Shown here one piece after another: positions 25,164 through 34,194 of a stretch of 64,000 bases of DNA; the stretch's first letter is position 1, and each line of letters opens with the position of its first letter. Origin of the DNA: Pedobacter petrophilus. GTDB lineage: Bacteria > Bacteroidota > Bacteroidia > Sphingobacteriales > Sphingobacteriaceae. The position numbers and the translations under genes are program-made. Location of the stretch: NCBI RefSeq assembly GCF_009674725.1, contig NZ_WKKH01000003.1:62001-126000 (forward strand), given 5' to 3'. The notes beneath the pieces were generated by a model. The model ran no database searches. It was not told the origin of the DNA and saw only the letters and a program-made list of their open reading frames with translations.

Positions 25164-26105
25164 TTACACATTAAACAAGTCGCTAATTGAACCATGCTCG
25201 TTTACATTGGCAATTGCCCTTGCAAATAAACTGGCTGTACTCAGCACTCTGATTTTTTCACTTTCCATTCTTAAAGGAATGGTGTCTGTAACGATTAACT
25301 CTGTTAATACAGAATTTTCTACTGTTTCTATAGCTTTGCCAGATAATACAGCATGTGTACAAACTGCTCTCACACTCGCCGCACCATTCTCCATAATTAA
25401 AGCCGCAGCTTTAGATAAAGTCCCGGCAGTGTCGCAGATATCATCAATTAATACTACATCTTGTCCGGTTACATCACCAATAATCGACATTGATTCGATT
25501 TCATTGGCACGTTTACGGCGTTTATCACAGATAATTACTTCAGCATTAAAAAACTTTGCAAAAGTACGTGCCCGGTAGGAGCCTCCCATATCTGGCGATG
25601 CAATAGTAAGGTTTGGAAGCTTTAAGCTTTTAATATAAGGTACAAAAATAACCGATCCATCTAAGTGATCTACCGGTATATCAAAAAAACCCTGAATCTG
25701 AGCAGCATGCAAATCCATGGTCATGATGCGGTGAATACCCGCAGATTTTAACAAATTCGCTACCAGTTTAGCACCAATTGCTACACGAGGTTTATCTTTT
25801 CTATCCTGCCGGGCCAAACCATAATAAGGAACAACTGCTGTAATATAATGTGCAGATGCTCTTTTAGCGGCATCAACCATTAGCAAAAGCTCCATTAAGT
25901 TATCGCTGGGTTGACAAGTAGATTGGATTAAAAAAACATCGCAGCCACGGATAGATTCATCGAAAGAAGGTTGAAATTCTCCATCGCTAAATTTATGGAT
26001 AGTAACATCACCAAGGGGCTTGCCATAACTTTCAGCAATTTTTAGTGATAATCCTCTAGAACCTGTTCCGGAAAATAACTTTACCGGGTTAAACTGCAAT
26101 GGCAT
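25164..26105 (-). CDS. prs: Ribose-phosphate pyrophosphokinase
   Basis: Makes PRPP from ribose 5-phosphate and ATP for nucleotide, histidine and tryptophan synthesis. The N-terminal half has KIAESYGKPLGDVTIHKFSDGEFQP and YYGLARQDRKDKPR (ATP site). The catalytic-loop region is MTMDLHAAQIQGFFDIPVDHLDG. The PRPP-binding loop VVLIDDICDTAGTL is near residue 218. Its 313 residues are typical of class I enzymes. It sits directly downstream of tRNA-Gln, separated by a terminator. Confidence 0.98.
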   Translation of the reverse strand: MPLQFNPVKLFSGTGSRGLSLKIAESYGKPLGDVTIHKFSDGEFQPSFDESIRGCDVFLIQSTCQPSDNLMELLLMVDAAKRASAHYITAVVPYYGLARQDRKDKPRVAIGAKLVANLLKSAGIHRIMTMDLHAAQIQGFFDIPVDHLDGSVIFVPYIKSLKLPNLTIASPDMGGSYRARTFAKFFNAEVIICDKRRKRANEIESMSIIGDVTGQDVVLIDDICDTAGTLSKAAALIMENGAASVRAVCTHAVLSGKAIETVENSVLTELIVTDTIPLRMESEKIRVLSTASLFARAIANVNEHGSISDLFNV

Positions 26106-26128
26106 GATCCGTGTGTAGTTTACGGGTT

Positions 26129-26170
26129 AAAAAAAATCGGATCATGTTATTTAAAAACACGATCCGATGA
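26129..26170 (-). terminator. Terminator after tRNA-Gln
   Basis: ATCGGATC and GATCCGAT form the stem, extended by TGT/ACA after one mismatch. The A-run at 26130-26136 on the plus strand is the minus-strand U-tract. Confidence 0.75.
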
Positions 26171-26178
26171 TAAATTTG

Positions 26179-26249
26179 TTGTCCGACCTGGATTCGAACC
26201 AAGACAAACAGTACCAAAAACTGTCGTACTACCCTTATACTATCGGACA
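26179..26249 (-). tRNA. tRNA-Gln (anticodon TTG)
   Basis: Read on the minus strand, the acceptor arms TGTCCGA and TCGGACA pair perfectly. T8-A9 follow, the anticodon stem ACAGT/ACTGT encloses loop TTTTGGT with anticodon TTG, and the T-arm is CTTGG-TTCGAAT-CCAGG. The discriminator is A and CCA is not encoded. The length is 71 nt. The first U-A pair (U1-A72) is typical of glutamine tRNAs. Confidence 0.95.
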
Positions 26250-26473
26250 AACTTTTTCGAGGTTATACCCCCGAAAGGGAATGCAAATGTAGGAAGCTTA
26301 TTTTAATTATGCAAGAGCGATTTTAAAATATTTTTAATTTCTTTCCTGCTCTTCCGTTTTGCATTGCAAAGATAAAAAAATCATGATAGGGTATGCAACA
26401 TTTTATTTTTTTCTACGACATTTTTAAGCAAGAACCACTTAAATCATTTATTATCAAAGACTAAATTTTCACT

Positions 26474-29400
26474 ATGAACTACCCAAAGATTAACACTATT
26501 GGCGGTTGGATATGTTTTATCATTGCTGCAACCACTTATATCCTAACATTAGATCAATCTGTAAGCTTCTGGGATTGCGGCGAATTTATCGCTTCGGCGT
26601 ACAAAATGGAGGTTGTTCACCAACCGGGCGCCCCAATGGTTTCGATGATTCAGCGGTTATTTGCTGCATTTGCCTTTGGAGATAAAACTAAAGTTGCTTA
26701 TTTCATTAATCTTTCTTCTGCACTGGCAAGCGCCGGAACCATTATGTTTTTATTCTGGACCATCACTGCTTTGGCGAAAAAGACAATTAATAAAAAGAAT
26801 GAAACGCTCAGCAATCAAAATATCATTACCGTTATTGGTGCTGGTATAGTGGGTGCACTGGCCTATGCCTTTTCTGATAGTTTTTGGTTTTCTGCAGTAG
26901 AAGCAGAAGTTTATGCGCTTTCATCGCTTTGCACCGCTGTGGTATTTTGGGGAATTTTGAAATGGGAATCTCAGGCTGAAGAACCAACAGCAGATCGCTG
27001 GCTTCTTTTTGTAGCTTATATTATGGGGATTTCTATTGGTATCCACATCCTAAACCTGCTGGCCATTCCAGCAATCATTTTTGTTTACTATTTTAAAAAA
27101 GTAGCATCGCCAAACTGGACAGGCATCCTGAAAGCCTTTCTCCTTTCCATCTTCGGATTAGCAATTGTGCAATTTGGGGTAATCCAATACCTCATCGCTA
27201 TTGCTGCGAATTTTGATTATTTCTTTGTGAATAAGCTGGGCTTTGGTTTTGGAACCGGCATCATATGCTTCGCAGTTTTAGTTATCGGCGGCTTAATTTA
27301 CGGCATCAGGTATTCTATCCTTCAAAACAAAAGAGTACTAAACCTGATCATGCTTTTTACGGTGTTGCTTGTTTTCGGATATAGTTCCTTTGCGTTATTG
27401 ATTATCAGGGCACAGGCAAAGCCAAACCTGAACAATTATAACGTAGATAATGTATATTCTTTTTCAAGATATGTGGGCAGAGACCAATATGGCGACCGGC
27501 CTTTATTTTTTGGAGAGAACTACAACTCGCAAAAAACAGATATTAAAGAAACTGGAGAAATTCTGCGCAAAGGCGAACACCGGTACGAACCGGCAGGTAA
27601 AAAATCGGCTTACGTATTCGCGGATAAAACGCCCTTGCCAAGAATGTACAGTGATAAACCTGAGCACATCAGGTTTTACAAAAACTATATGGGTTTTAAC
27701 GACGAACATCAACCATCGCTCACTGATAACTTAAAGTATCTGTTTTCGTTTCAAGCCGGGCAAATGTATGTGCGCTATTTTATGTGGAATTTTGTGGGCA
27801 GACAAGATAATGAAGACGGGCAACACGGCGGAACTGACGGCGCATGGCTAAGTGGTATAAAACCTATTGATGCCATTCGCTTAGGTGATCAAAAAAATCT
27901 CCCTCCATCTATTGTAGAAAACAAATCCTATAATCGTTTCTTCTTTCTGCCGCTCATTATCGGATTAATTGGAGCAGTCTGGCACTTCAAAAGAAACCAA
28001 AAAGATGCTGGCATTATTGGTTTGTTATTTATTTTTACTGGCATCGCGATAGTGATTTACTTAAATTCTGTTCCGGTTGAGCCGCGGGAAAGGGATTATG
28101 CTTATGTAGGTTCTTTCTATGCTTTTGCCATTTGGATTGGCTTAGGTGTTTTTGGGCTGAAGGAATGGATTTTCGAAAAATTCACGCCCAAACGCGCCGG
28201 TATTTTCGCATCGGCCCTGGCATTATTTGCCGCGCCGGTAATTATGGCTAATCAAGGTTGGGACGACCATAATCGCTCTGATAGTTCTGTAGCGAAAGAC
28301 ATGTCTGTGAATTACCTTAAATCTTGTGCGCCAAACGCGATCTTGTTTACTTATGGCGATAACGATACTTATCCGCTTTGGTATGTTCAGGAAGTGGAAA
28401 ATGTGCGTCCGGATGTGAGAATTGTGAACCTGAGTTTGTTTACTGCAGACTGGTACATTGACGGAATGCGGAGAAAGCAAAATCAATCGGCGCCGCTTCC
28501 TATTACCATGAAACAGGCCCAATATGTAGAAGGCACGAGGGATATCATGTATTTTCAGGACTATAAAGTTGCACAGCATGTGGAACTGCAGCAAATTTTA
28601 GATATCCTTTTATCCGATAACGATGATGATAAGGTTACGATGAGCGACGGCTCGAAGTATAATGTTTTACCTACGAAGAATCTGAAACTGACCGTAAATC
28701 CTCAGCAAGTGCTGGATACCGGAACTGTACCAAAGGAAGACGCCGGAAAAATTGCCGATAGTATTCAATGGACATTCAACCAGGGATATGTAACCAAAGG
28801 AACACTGGCTTTATTCGACATCCTGGTGCATAACCATTGGGAACGCCCGATCTATTTTACCGGAGCAATGCCAACGGAACAATATCTTGGACTGGATAAA
28901 TATCTGTATACAGAAGGGGTAAGCAGGAGATTACTTCCACTCAAACCAGCCCCGGCGCCGGATGAATCGGAACCTATAAATGTAAAACCGATGTATAACA
29001 ACCTGGTGAACACTTATGGTTTCGGCAATATTAAACATGCAAATCATCTAGGCCGGCAATCGGCTGATGATGTAGCCATGTTTTCGAATATGTTTGCCGG
29101 TTTATTAAGTGGATTGGTAAATGAAGGCGACATTACCAAAAGCAAAAAAGTGGCTGATAAGTATTTTGATGTAATTCCTGATCAGTTTTACACCTCCAGG
29201 CAAGCAATGAGTTCTTTTTATTTTACTGAAGGTTTATACCGGATCAACGATTTAAAGCGTGCAAACGAATTGATTAATAAATCAGCAGACTATTTTGATA
29301 AAGAACTGATTCATTTAGCTGATATATCTGAAAGTAAGGGGTATCTGGCATCTGAGCAGAATGTGAGGGTGTATATGAGTGTGATGAGCCAAATGATCAA

Positions 29401-29497
29401 ACTGACTGATACCTTTAAACAGCGGGAACTAAGCAAAAAAATTGAAGCCAAATATATTACGCTGTTAAATCGATTTTCGCCCTTTGTGGCCGGATAG
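26474..29497 (+). CDS. DUF2723 membrane protein, copy 1 (TMEM260/PMT-like)
   Basis: A 1007-residue polytopic protein. Multiple membrane spans fill about residues 10-330 and again about 490-600, with a large soluble C-terminal region after that. The first extracytoplasmic loop contains SFWDCGEFIASAYKMEVVHQPGAP (WDCGEF at 33-38), the DUF2723 hallmark and the place where GT-C glycosyltransferases keep their acidic catalytic residue. The soluble part has CAPNAILFTYGDNDTYPLWYVQEVENVRPDVRIVNLSL. Human TMEM260 of this family is a protein O-mannosyltransferase. By analogy a role in protein glycosylation is inferred but not shown. The next gene is a full-length paralog. Confidence 0.9.
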   Translation: MNYPKINTIGGWICFIIAATTYILTLDQSVSFWDCGEFIASAYKMEVVHQPGAPMVSMIQRLFAAFAFGDKTKVAYFINLSSALASAGTIMFLFWTITALAKKTINKKNETLSNQNIITVIGAGIVGALAYAFSDSFWFSAVEAEVYALSSLCTAVVFWGILKWESQAEEPTADRWLLFVAYIMGISIGIHILNLLAIPAIIFVYYFKKVASPNWTGILKAFLLSIFGLAIVQFGVIQYLIAIAANFDYFFVNKLGFGFGTGIICFAVLVIGGLIYGIRYSILQNKRVLNLIMLFTVLLVFGYSSFALLIIRAQAKPNLNNYNVDNVYSFSRYVGRDQYGDRPLFFGENYNSQKTDIKETGEILRKGEHRYEPAGKKSAYVFADKTPLPRMYSDKPEHIRFYKNYMGFNDEHQPSLTDNLKYLFSFQAGQMYVRYFMWNFVGRQDNEDGQHGGTDGAWLSGIKPIDAIRLGDQKNLPPSIVENKSYNRFFFLPLIIGLIGAVWHFKRNQKDAGIIGLLFIFTGIAIVIYLNSVPVEPRERDYAYVGSFYAFAIWIGLGVFGLKEWIFEKFTPKRAGIFASALALFAAPVIMANQGWDDHNRSDSSVAKDMSVNYLKSCAPNAILFTYGDNDTYPLWYVQEVENVRPDVRIVNLSLFTADWYIDGMRRKQNQSAPLPITMKQAQYVEGTRDIMYFQDYKVAQHVELQQILDILLSDNDDDKVTMSDGSKYNVLPTKNLKLTVNPQQVLDTGTVPKEDAGKIADSIQWTFNQGYVTKGTLALFDILVHNHWERPIYFTGAMPTEQYLGLDKYLYTEGVSRRLLPLKPAPAPDESEPINVKPMYNNLVNTYGFGNIKHANHLGRQSADDVAMFSNMFAGLLSGLVNEGDITKSKKVADKYFDVIPDQFYTSRQAMSSFYFTEGLYRINDLKRANELINKSADYFDKELIHLADISESKGYLASEQNVRVYMSVMSQMIKLTDTFKQRELSKKIEAKYITLLNRFSPFVAG

Positions 29498-29517
29498 CAA
29501 ATAAACTTTTAAATTTC

Positions 29518-29553
29518 AACCTATAAACAGCTACAATTTCTGTTTATAGGTTT
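29518..29553 (+). terminator. Hairpin between the two DUF2723 genes
   Basis: The arms AACCTATAAACAG and CTGTTTATAGGTT form a 13-bp stem followed by a short T stretch. It is a weak-to-moderate intrinsic terminator. Confidence 0.65.
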
Positions 29554-29717
29554 GCTATTTAAGGTCGATTCCAAAACCATAATCAGGCATGAATAATTGC
29601 CCAATATGGTTGAGAATTGTTAAATCAATCCAAAAATTTACCAGTTTTATCGACTAGAATAGTTAATTTCGGCTGCATTTTTATGTACAACAATTTTTAA
29701 TATCATTAAAAGAACCA

Positions 29718-32700
29718 ATGAATTATTCTAAAGTCAATAATATAGTCGGCTGGATCTGCTTTCTAATTGCAACAATAACTTACGTTTTAACCCTCGAGCC
29801 TTCTGCAAGCTTTTGGGATTGTGGCGAATTTATAGCTTCAGCATTCAGAATGCAGGTTGTTCACCAACCTGGCGCACCTTTATTCTTAATGATCCAACGC
29901 TTTTTCTCCATCTTCGCTTTTGGTGACGTAACCAAAATTGCTTACTGGATGAACGTTGGCTCTGCAGTTTCAAGCGGTGCTACCATCCTGTTCTTATTCT
30001 GGACGATCACTGCATTGGCGAAGAAAACATTGGTTAAAGCTGGTGAAGAAATTTCAAAAAGCGACTTAATCAGTATCATTGGGGCTGGTGCAGTTGGCGC
30101 ATTAGCTTATACATTTTCGGATAGTTTCTGGTTTTCAGCAGTAGAATCTGAGGTTTATGCACAGTCATCGCTATTTACTGCGATTGTATTCTGGGCAATT
30201 TTGAAATGGGAATCTCATGCAGACGAACCTAGAGCAGACCGTTGGTTACTGTTTATTGCCTATATTATGGGTTTATCAATTGGAATCCACTTATTAAACC
30301 TGTTAACTATTCCTGCGATTGCCTTTATCTATTATTTCAAAAGAACCGGCAAAGCGACTACGGCAGGTATTTTCAAAACCCTTGCTGTTGGTATCTTAAT
30401 TTTAGCGGTAATTCAATATGGAATTATCCAGTACCTGGTTTCTTTTGGGGCCTATTTCGACTTATTCTTTGTAAATACTTTAGGCCTTGGTTTCGGAACC
30501 GGCGTTTTATTTTTTGCCATTATCATAATTGGTTTATTCGTTTGGGGAATCAGATACTCCATCAAACACCAAAAGAAATTATTAAACCTCGGTTTGATTT
30601 CTACTGTATTAATTATTTTCGGATATGCTTCATTCTCGATGATCATCATCAGGGCTAAAGCCGACCCTAACTTAAATAACAGTGCACCGAAAGATGCGTT
30701 CTCGTTCTTAAGCTACCTAAACCGTGAGCAGTATGGCGACAGACCTTTGGGTTACGGACCTAACTATAACTCTGAGCGTGTAGGTATTAAAGAAGGTGGA
30801 AAAACCATCTGGAGAAAAGGAAACGATAAGTACGAAAAGGCAGGAACAAAAACTGAATACGAGTATAACAACAATACCTTATTGCCTCGTATGTACAGCG
30901 ACGATGCCCCTCACGCTTCGTTTTACAAGGAGTGGATGCACCTTGACGATGCAAAAAAACCAAATTTAGTAGACAATATGGGTTTCTTATTTAGTTACCA
31001 GATTGGTTATATGTACATGCGCTATTTTGGCTGGAACTTTATTGGTCGCCAGAATGATGAACAAGGACAGGGAAGCGGTTATGAAGGTGAATGGTTAAGT
31101 GGAATTAAAGCTTTTGATTCGTGGAAAATTGGTGATCAAAGTCATTTGCCACCATCAACAGTAGACAACAAGGCTTATAATCGTTTCTTTTTCTTACCGC
31201 TGATTATAGGTTTATTGGGTGCCATCTGGCATTTCCAACGCAATCAAAAAGATGCAGGCGTAGTTGCTCTATTATTTTTCTTTACGGGTATTGCGATTGT
31301 ATTATACTTAAATCAGAAGCCATTAGAGCCACGTGAGCGTGATTATGCTTATGTAGGATCGTTTTATGCCTTTGCAATATGGATCGGACTTGGCGTAATC
31401 GCCATTCGGGAGTGGCTACTTAAGAAACTCACCCCAACTACTGGTGCAGTTGCTGCCACCATAATAGGTTTATTGGTTGCACCGGTAATTATGGCCGAGC
31501 AGGGCTGGGATGATCACGATCGTTCTACAAAAATGGTTGCCCATGATATTGCGCTTGATTATCTGGAATCGTGTGCGCCAAACGCAATTTTATTTACCTA
31601 TGGCGATAATGACACTTACCCCCTTTGGTATATCCAGGAAGTGGAAAATGTTCGTCCTGACGTGCGGATTGTGAATTTGAGTTTATTCGATACCGATTGG
31701 TACATCAACGGTTTAAGACAAAAACAGAACGAATCTGCGCCATTGCCAATTACCATGAAACCGGAGCAATATGTACAGGGTGAAAGAGATGTGATGCCGT
31801 TTGATGATTATAAAATTGCCGGCAGTGTTGAACTTAAAAACATTGTGGAATTGCTTTTATCGAATGATGACAATGATAAGGTTGCCATGCAGGATGGCAC
31901 GAAATCTAACTTCCTTCCAACTAAAAACTTCAAAATTACCATTGATCCGCAACAGGTAATTAGTACAGGAACTGTTTCAGCTGCAGATGCAGCGAAAATT
32001 ACCCCGGAAATGGACTGGACTTTTAATAAGGGATATGTAACAAAAGGTACTTTAGCCATGCTGGATATCCTTGCGCATAACAACTGGAAACGCCCTATTT
32101 ATTTTGCCTCTACCGTACCTTCAGAGCAATATAATGGTTTAGATAAATATTTATATAGCGAAGGATTAGCTTTACGATTGGTGCCGTTTAAAGCGGATAC
32201 AGCTTCGAATGAAGAGCGGGCAGAGCAGTTGAATACGCCAGTGTTGTACAATAATGTGATGACTAAATTTAAGTGGGGAAATATGAAAACAGCTACTTAT
32301 TTAGATCCTCAATCATCTGATGATACCTTTATTTTCACAAATATTTTCAGCAACTTAACCGGTAGCTTAATTAAAGAAGGTAAAAATGCGGAAGCCAAAA
32401 AAGTTGTCGACAAATATTTTGAGGTGATGCCGCAACGTTTCTTCGGAATTCGTACAGTAGTAGTAAAATACTATATAGCAGAAAATCTTTATAAGCTTGG
32501 CGAAACGGCAAGGGCAAATGAGATTTTAACCCAATCTGGAGACTATATTAATAAAGAACTTATTTTCTTAAGTGATATTTCTCAATCAAAAGGCGCATTA
32601 ACCGGTTCGCAGAATATTCAAACAGGCTTGTATTACCTTGATAGAATGATTAAAGCGAGCAGAGCAGCCGGACAAGAAAAGGTGAGCATACAACTGGAAA

Positions 32701-32765
32701 AGATTTTTGCATCTCTTGAAGCTAAATTTTCAGGTTATTACGGTCAGCAAGGGCCAGCACAATAA
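29718..32765 (+). CDS. DUF2723 membrane protein, copy 2 (TMEM260/PMT-like)
   Basis: The 1015-residue product aligns end to end with copy 1. It has the same SFWDCGEFIASAFRMQVVHQPGAP loop near residue 31, PLEPRERDYAYVGSFYAFAIWIGLGV after the middle membrane block, and the CAPNAILFTYGDNDTYPLWYIQEVENVRPDVRIVNLSLFDTDWYINGL soluble signature. Both catalytic-loop acidic residues are conserved, so neither copy looks dead. A 220-bp spacer with a hairpin separates the copies, so they may be independently expressed. They probably arose by tandem duplication and have since diverged in the loops and C-terminal region. Confidence 0.9.
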   Translation: MNYSKVNNIVGWICFLIATITYVLTLEPSASFWDCGEFIASAFRMQVVHQPGAPLFLMIQRFFSIFAFGDVTKIAYWMNVGSAVSSGATILFLFWTITALAKKTLVKAGEEISKSDLISIIGAGAVGALAYTFSDSFWFSAVESEVYAQSSLFTAIVFWAILKWESHADEPRADRWLLFIAYIMGLSIGIHLLNLLTIPAIAFIYYFKRTGKATTAGIFKTLAVGILILAVIQYGIIQYLVSFGAYFDLFFVNTLGLGFGTGVLFFAIIIIGLFVWGIRYSIKHQKKLLNLGLISTVLIIFGYASFSMIIIRAKADPNLNNSAPKDAFSFLSYLNREQYGDRPLGYGPNYNSERVGIKEGGKTIWRKGNDKYEKAGTKTEYEYNNNTLLPRMYSDDAPHASFYKEWMHLDDAKKPNLVDNMGFLFSYQIGYMYMRYFGWNFIGRQNDEQGQGSGYEGEWLSGIKAFDSWKIGDQSHLPPSTVDNKAYNRFFFLPLIIGLLGAIWHFQRNQKDAGVVALLFFFTGIAIVLYLNQKPLEPRERDYAYVGSFYAFAIWIGLGVIAIREWLLKKLTPTTGAVAATIIGLLVAPVIMAEQGWDDHDRSTKMVAHDIALDYLESCAPNAILFTYGDNDTYPLWYIQEVENVRPDVRIVNLSLFDTDWYINGLRQKQNESAPLPITMKPEQYVQGERDVMPFDDYKIAGSVELKNIVELLLSNDDNDKVAMQDGTKSNFLPTKNFKITIDPQQVISTGTVSAADAAKITPEMDWTFNKGYVTKGTLAMLDILAHNNWKRPIYFASTVPSEQYNGLDKYLYSEGLALRLVPFKADTASNEERAEQLNTPVLYNNVMTKFKWGNMKTATYLDPQSSDDTFIFTNIFSNLTGSLIKEGKNAEAKKVVDKYFEVMPQRFFGIRTVVVKYYIAENLYKLGETARANEILTQSGDYINKELIFLSDISQSKGALTGSQNIQTGLYYLDRMIKASRAAGQEKVSIQLEKIFASLEAKFSGYYGQQGPAQ

Positions 32766-32784
32766 TCAGTTTTAAAACGATATT

Positions 32785-32823
32785 AAAGCAGCTACATTCA
32801 TTTGGAGCTGCTTTTTTTTTTGG
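32785..32823 (+). terminator. Intrinsic terminator after DUF2723 copy 2
   Basis: AAAGCAGCT/AGCTGCTTT stem followed by a run of T. Confidence 0.88.
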
Positions 32824-32862
32824 AGTAAACATGGGATTTTCAGGCGGAAACTTAATATATGT

Positions 32863-33248
32863 TTGCGCTCGTTTTTAACGAGTGCAAAATATCTCTACGA
32901 TTGTATCGTAGCATAAAAATATCCTTGCTTTATGTTTTGCGCCCATTCATACGAATGCACAGTACTTGATCTTCTTCGTTAATGACAACGCATTTAAGTC
33001 GTAAAATACGACCTAATATTCCACGTTCGTTCGGAAACGAGCGTGAGCGTCAACAACATTATCTGACGCTTGCGCTCGTTTTTAACGAGTGCATAATATC
33101 TATACGATTGTATCGTAGCAAAAATATCCTTGCTTTATGTTTTGTGCCCATTCATACGAATGCACAGTACTTGATCTTCTTCGTTAATGACAACGCATTT
33201 AAGTCGTAAAATACGACCTAATATTTCACACTCGTTTCCTAACGAGTG
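32863..33248. repeat. Palindrome array, left of the RAYT gene
   Basis: Five small palindromes occur in order, then again. A: CTCGTTTTTAACGAG (32868-32882, 33075-33089). B: CTACGATTGTATCGTAG (32895-32911; variant 33103-33117). C: CATTCATACGAATG (32944-32957, 33149-33162). D: GTCGTAAAATACGAC (32998-33012, 33203-33217). E: CACGTTCGTTCGGAAACG plus arm end (33022-33045), with a diverged form CACTCGTT-TCCT-AACGAGTG (33229-33248). The two copies of the whole series are direct repeats offset by about 207 bp. The DNA is non-coding; frames crossing it are repeat artefacts. Confidence 0.88.
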
Positions 33249-33329
33249 CATAATATCCCAATGACTGTATCCGTTATTATAAAAATACAATAATGTATAT
33301 CTTAATTGTAAAAACTAATAGCCATATTC

Positions 33330-33884
33330 ATGTCACATCAATATCAAGCTAATGATCCGCAGGGAATATATTATTTAACGTTGACTATCGTAGATTGGGT
33401 AGACATTTTTACCAGGCAATCTTATAAGGATATTATTATCAATTCCCTGAAACACTGCCAGTCTAATAAGGGCTTAACGCTCTATGCCTATTGCCTTATG
33501 ACGAATCATATTCATTTAATCGCGGCGAGTGGTGAAGATACCAAGTTGTTTGAGATCGTAAGGGATTTTAAAAAATTCACTAATAAAGCTATTATCGAAG
33601 AAATAAAATCTGGAAATGAAAGTCGAAAAACATGGCTGCTGAATAGATTTGAATATGCAGGTAAATATATAACAAGAATAGAAAATTATAAGGTTTGGCA
33701 GGATGGGTATCATGCGATACAGCTGATTACACCTGATTTTACAAATCAGAAATTGAATTATATCCATCAAAACCCCGTGAAAGCTGGGATTGTTTCTGAA
33801 CCTGAACACTACTATTACAGTTTCGCATCTAACTACAGCAATTTAGGTGGGCCTATAGAAATAGAATTGCTTGATGTAAACTAA
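33330..33884 (+). CDS. REP-associated tyrosine transposase (RAYT), Y1/HUH family
   Basis: A 184-residue IS200/IS605-like Y1 transposase-domain protein. The HUH motif is MTNHIHLIA with His60 and His62. The catalytic tyrosine is Tyr144 in KLNYIHQNPVKAGIV, the motif that marks the RAYT branch. The N-terminus GIYYLTLTIVDWVDIFTRQ is the usual first strand. RAYTs are single-copy domesticated relatives of transposases that associate with and are thought to mobilise short palindromic (REP) sequences. Here the gene is bracketed by two arrays of the same palindromes, which fits that role. No partner accessory gene is present, and the frame is intact. Confidence 0.93.
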   Translation: MSHQYQANDPQGIYYLTLTIVDWVDIFTRQSYKDIIINSLKHCQSNKGLTLYAYCLMTNHIHLIAASGEDTKLFEIVRDFKKFTNKAIIEEIKSGNESRKTWLLNRFEYAGKYITRIENYKVWQDGYHAIQLITPDFTNQKLNYIHQNPVKAGIVSEPEHYYYSFASNYSNLGGPIEIELLDVN

Positions 33885-33918
33885 AAATGATCTTCAGCAT
33901 TAGTAACAATGCGTTTAA

Positions 33919-34132
33919 GTCGTAAAATACGACGAAATATTCCACGCTCGTTCGGAAACGAGCGTGAGCATCATCCTCGTTTGCGCTCGTTTTTAACGAG
34001 TGCAGTATATCCCTACGATTATATCGTAGCAAGACAACAATCTCGCTTATGCCTTCGCTCGTGGGGAGCCGAGCATTATCCGTTTGCGTTCGTTTTTAAC
34101 GAGTGCATAATATCTCTACGATTGTATCATAG
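33919..34132. repeat. Palindrome array, right of the RAYT gene
   Basis: Contains the same palindrome types as the left array in the order D (33919-33933), E (33943-33966), A (33986-34000), B (34013-34029), a new one GCTCG...CGAGC (34057-34074), A variant (34090-34102) and B variant (34116-34132). Element E is more perfect here than on the left. It lies between the RAYT stop and the accA terminator. C is absent. Confidence 0.87.
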
Positions 34133-34136
34133 CATA

Positions 34137-34170
34137 AAACAAAAAATCCCGTTCAGCGAGCCAAACGGGA
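34137..34170 (-). terminator. Intrinsic terminator after accA
   Basis: TCCCGTT and AACGGGA form the stem. The A-run at 34138-34146 on the plus strand is the U-tract of the minus-strand transcript. Confidence 0.8.
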
Positions 34171-34194
34171 CAAAAAAATATAGTTAGTTAATGA

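Noticed and set aside
30242..30658. 138-residue frame inside the second DUF2723 gene
   Set aside because: It is an alternate-frame shadow rich in Cys, Trp and Tyr within a conserved membrane protein gene.
32982..33209. 75-residue open frame within the left palindrome array
   Set aside because: It is made entirely of palindrome repeat units, and its translation recurs in other repeat copies. There is no sign of independent coding selection.
33909..34187. 92-residue open frame right of the RAYT gene
   Set aside because: It reads through palindromes D, E, A and B and the accA terminator, so it is a repeat artefact.
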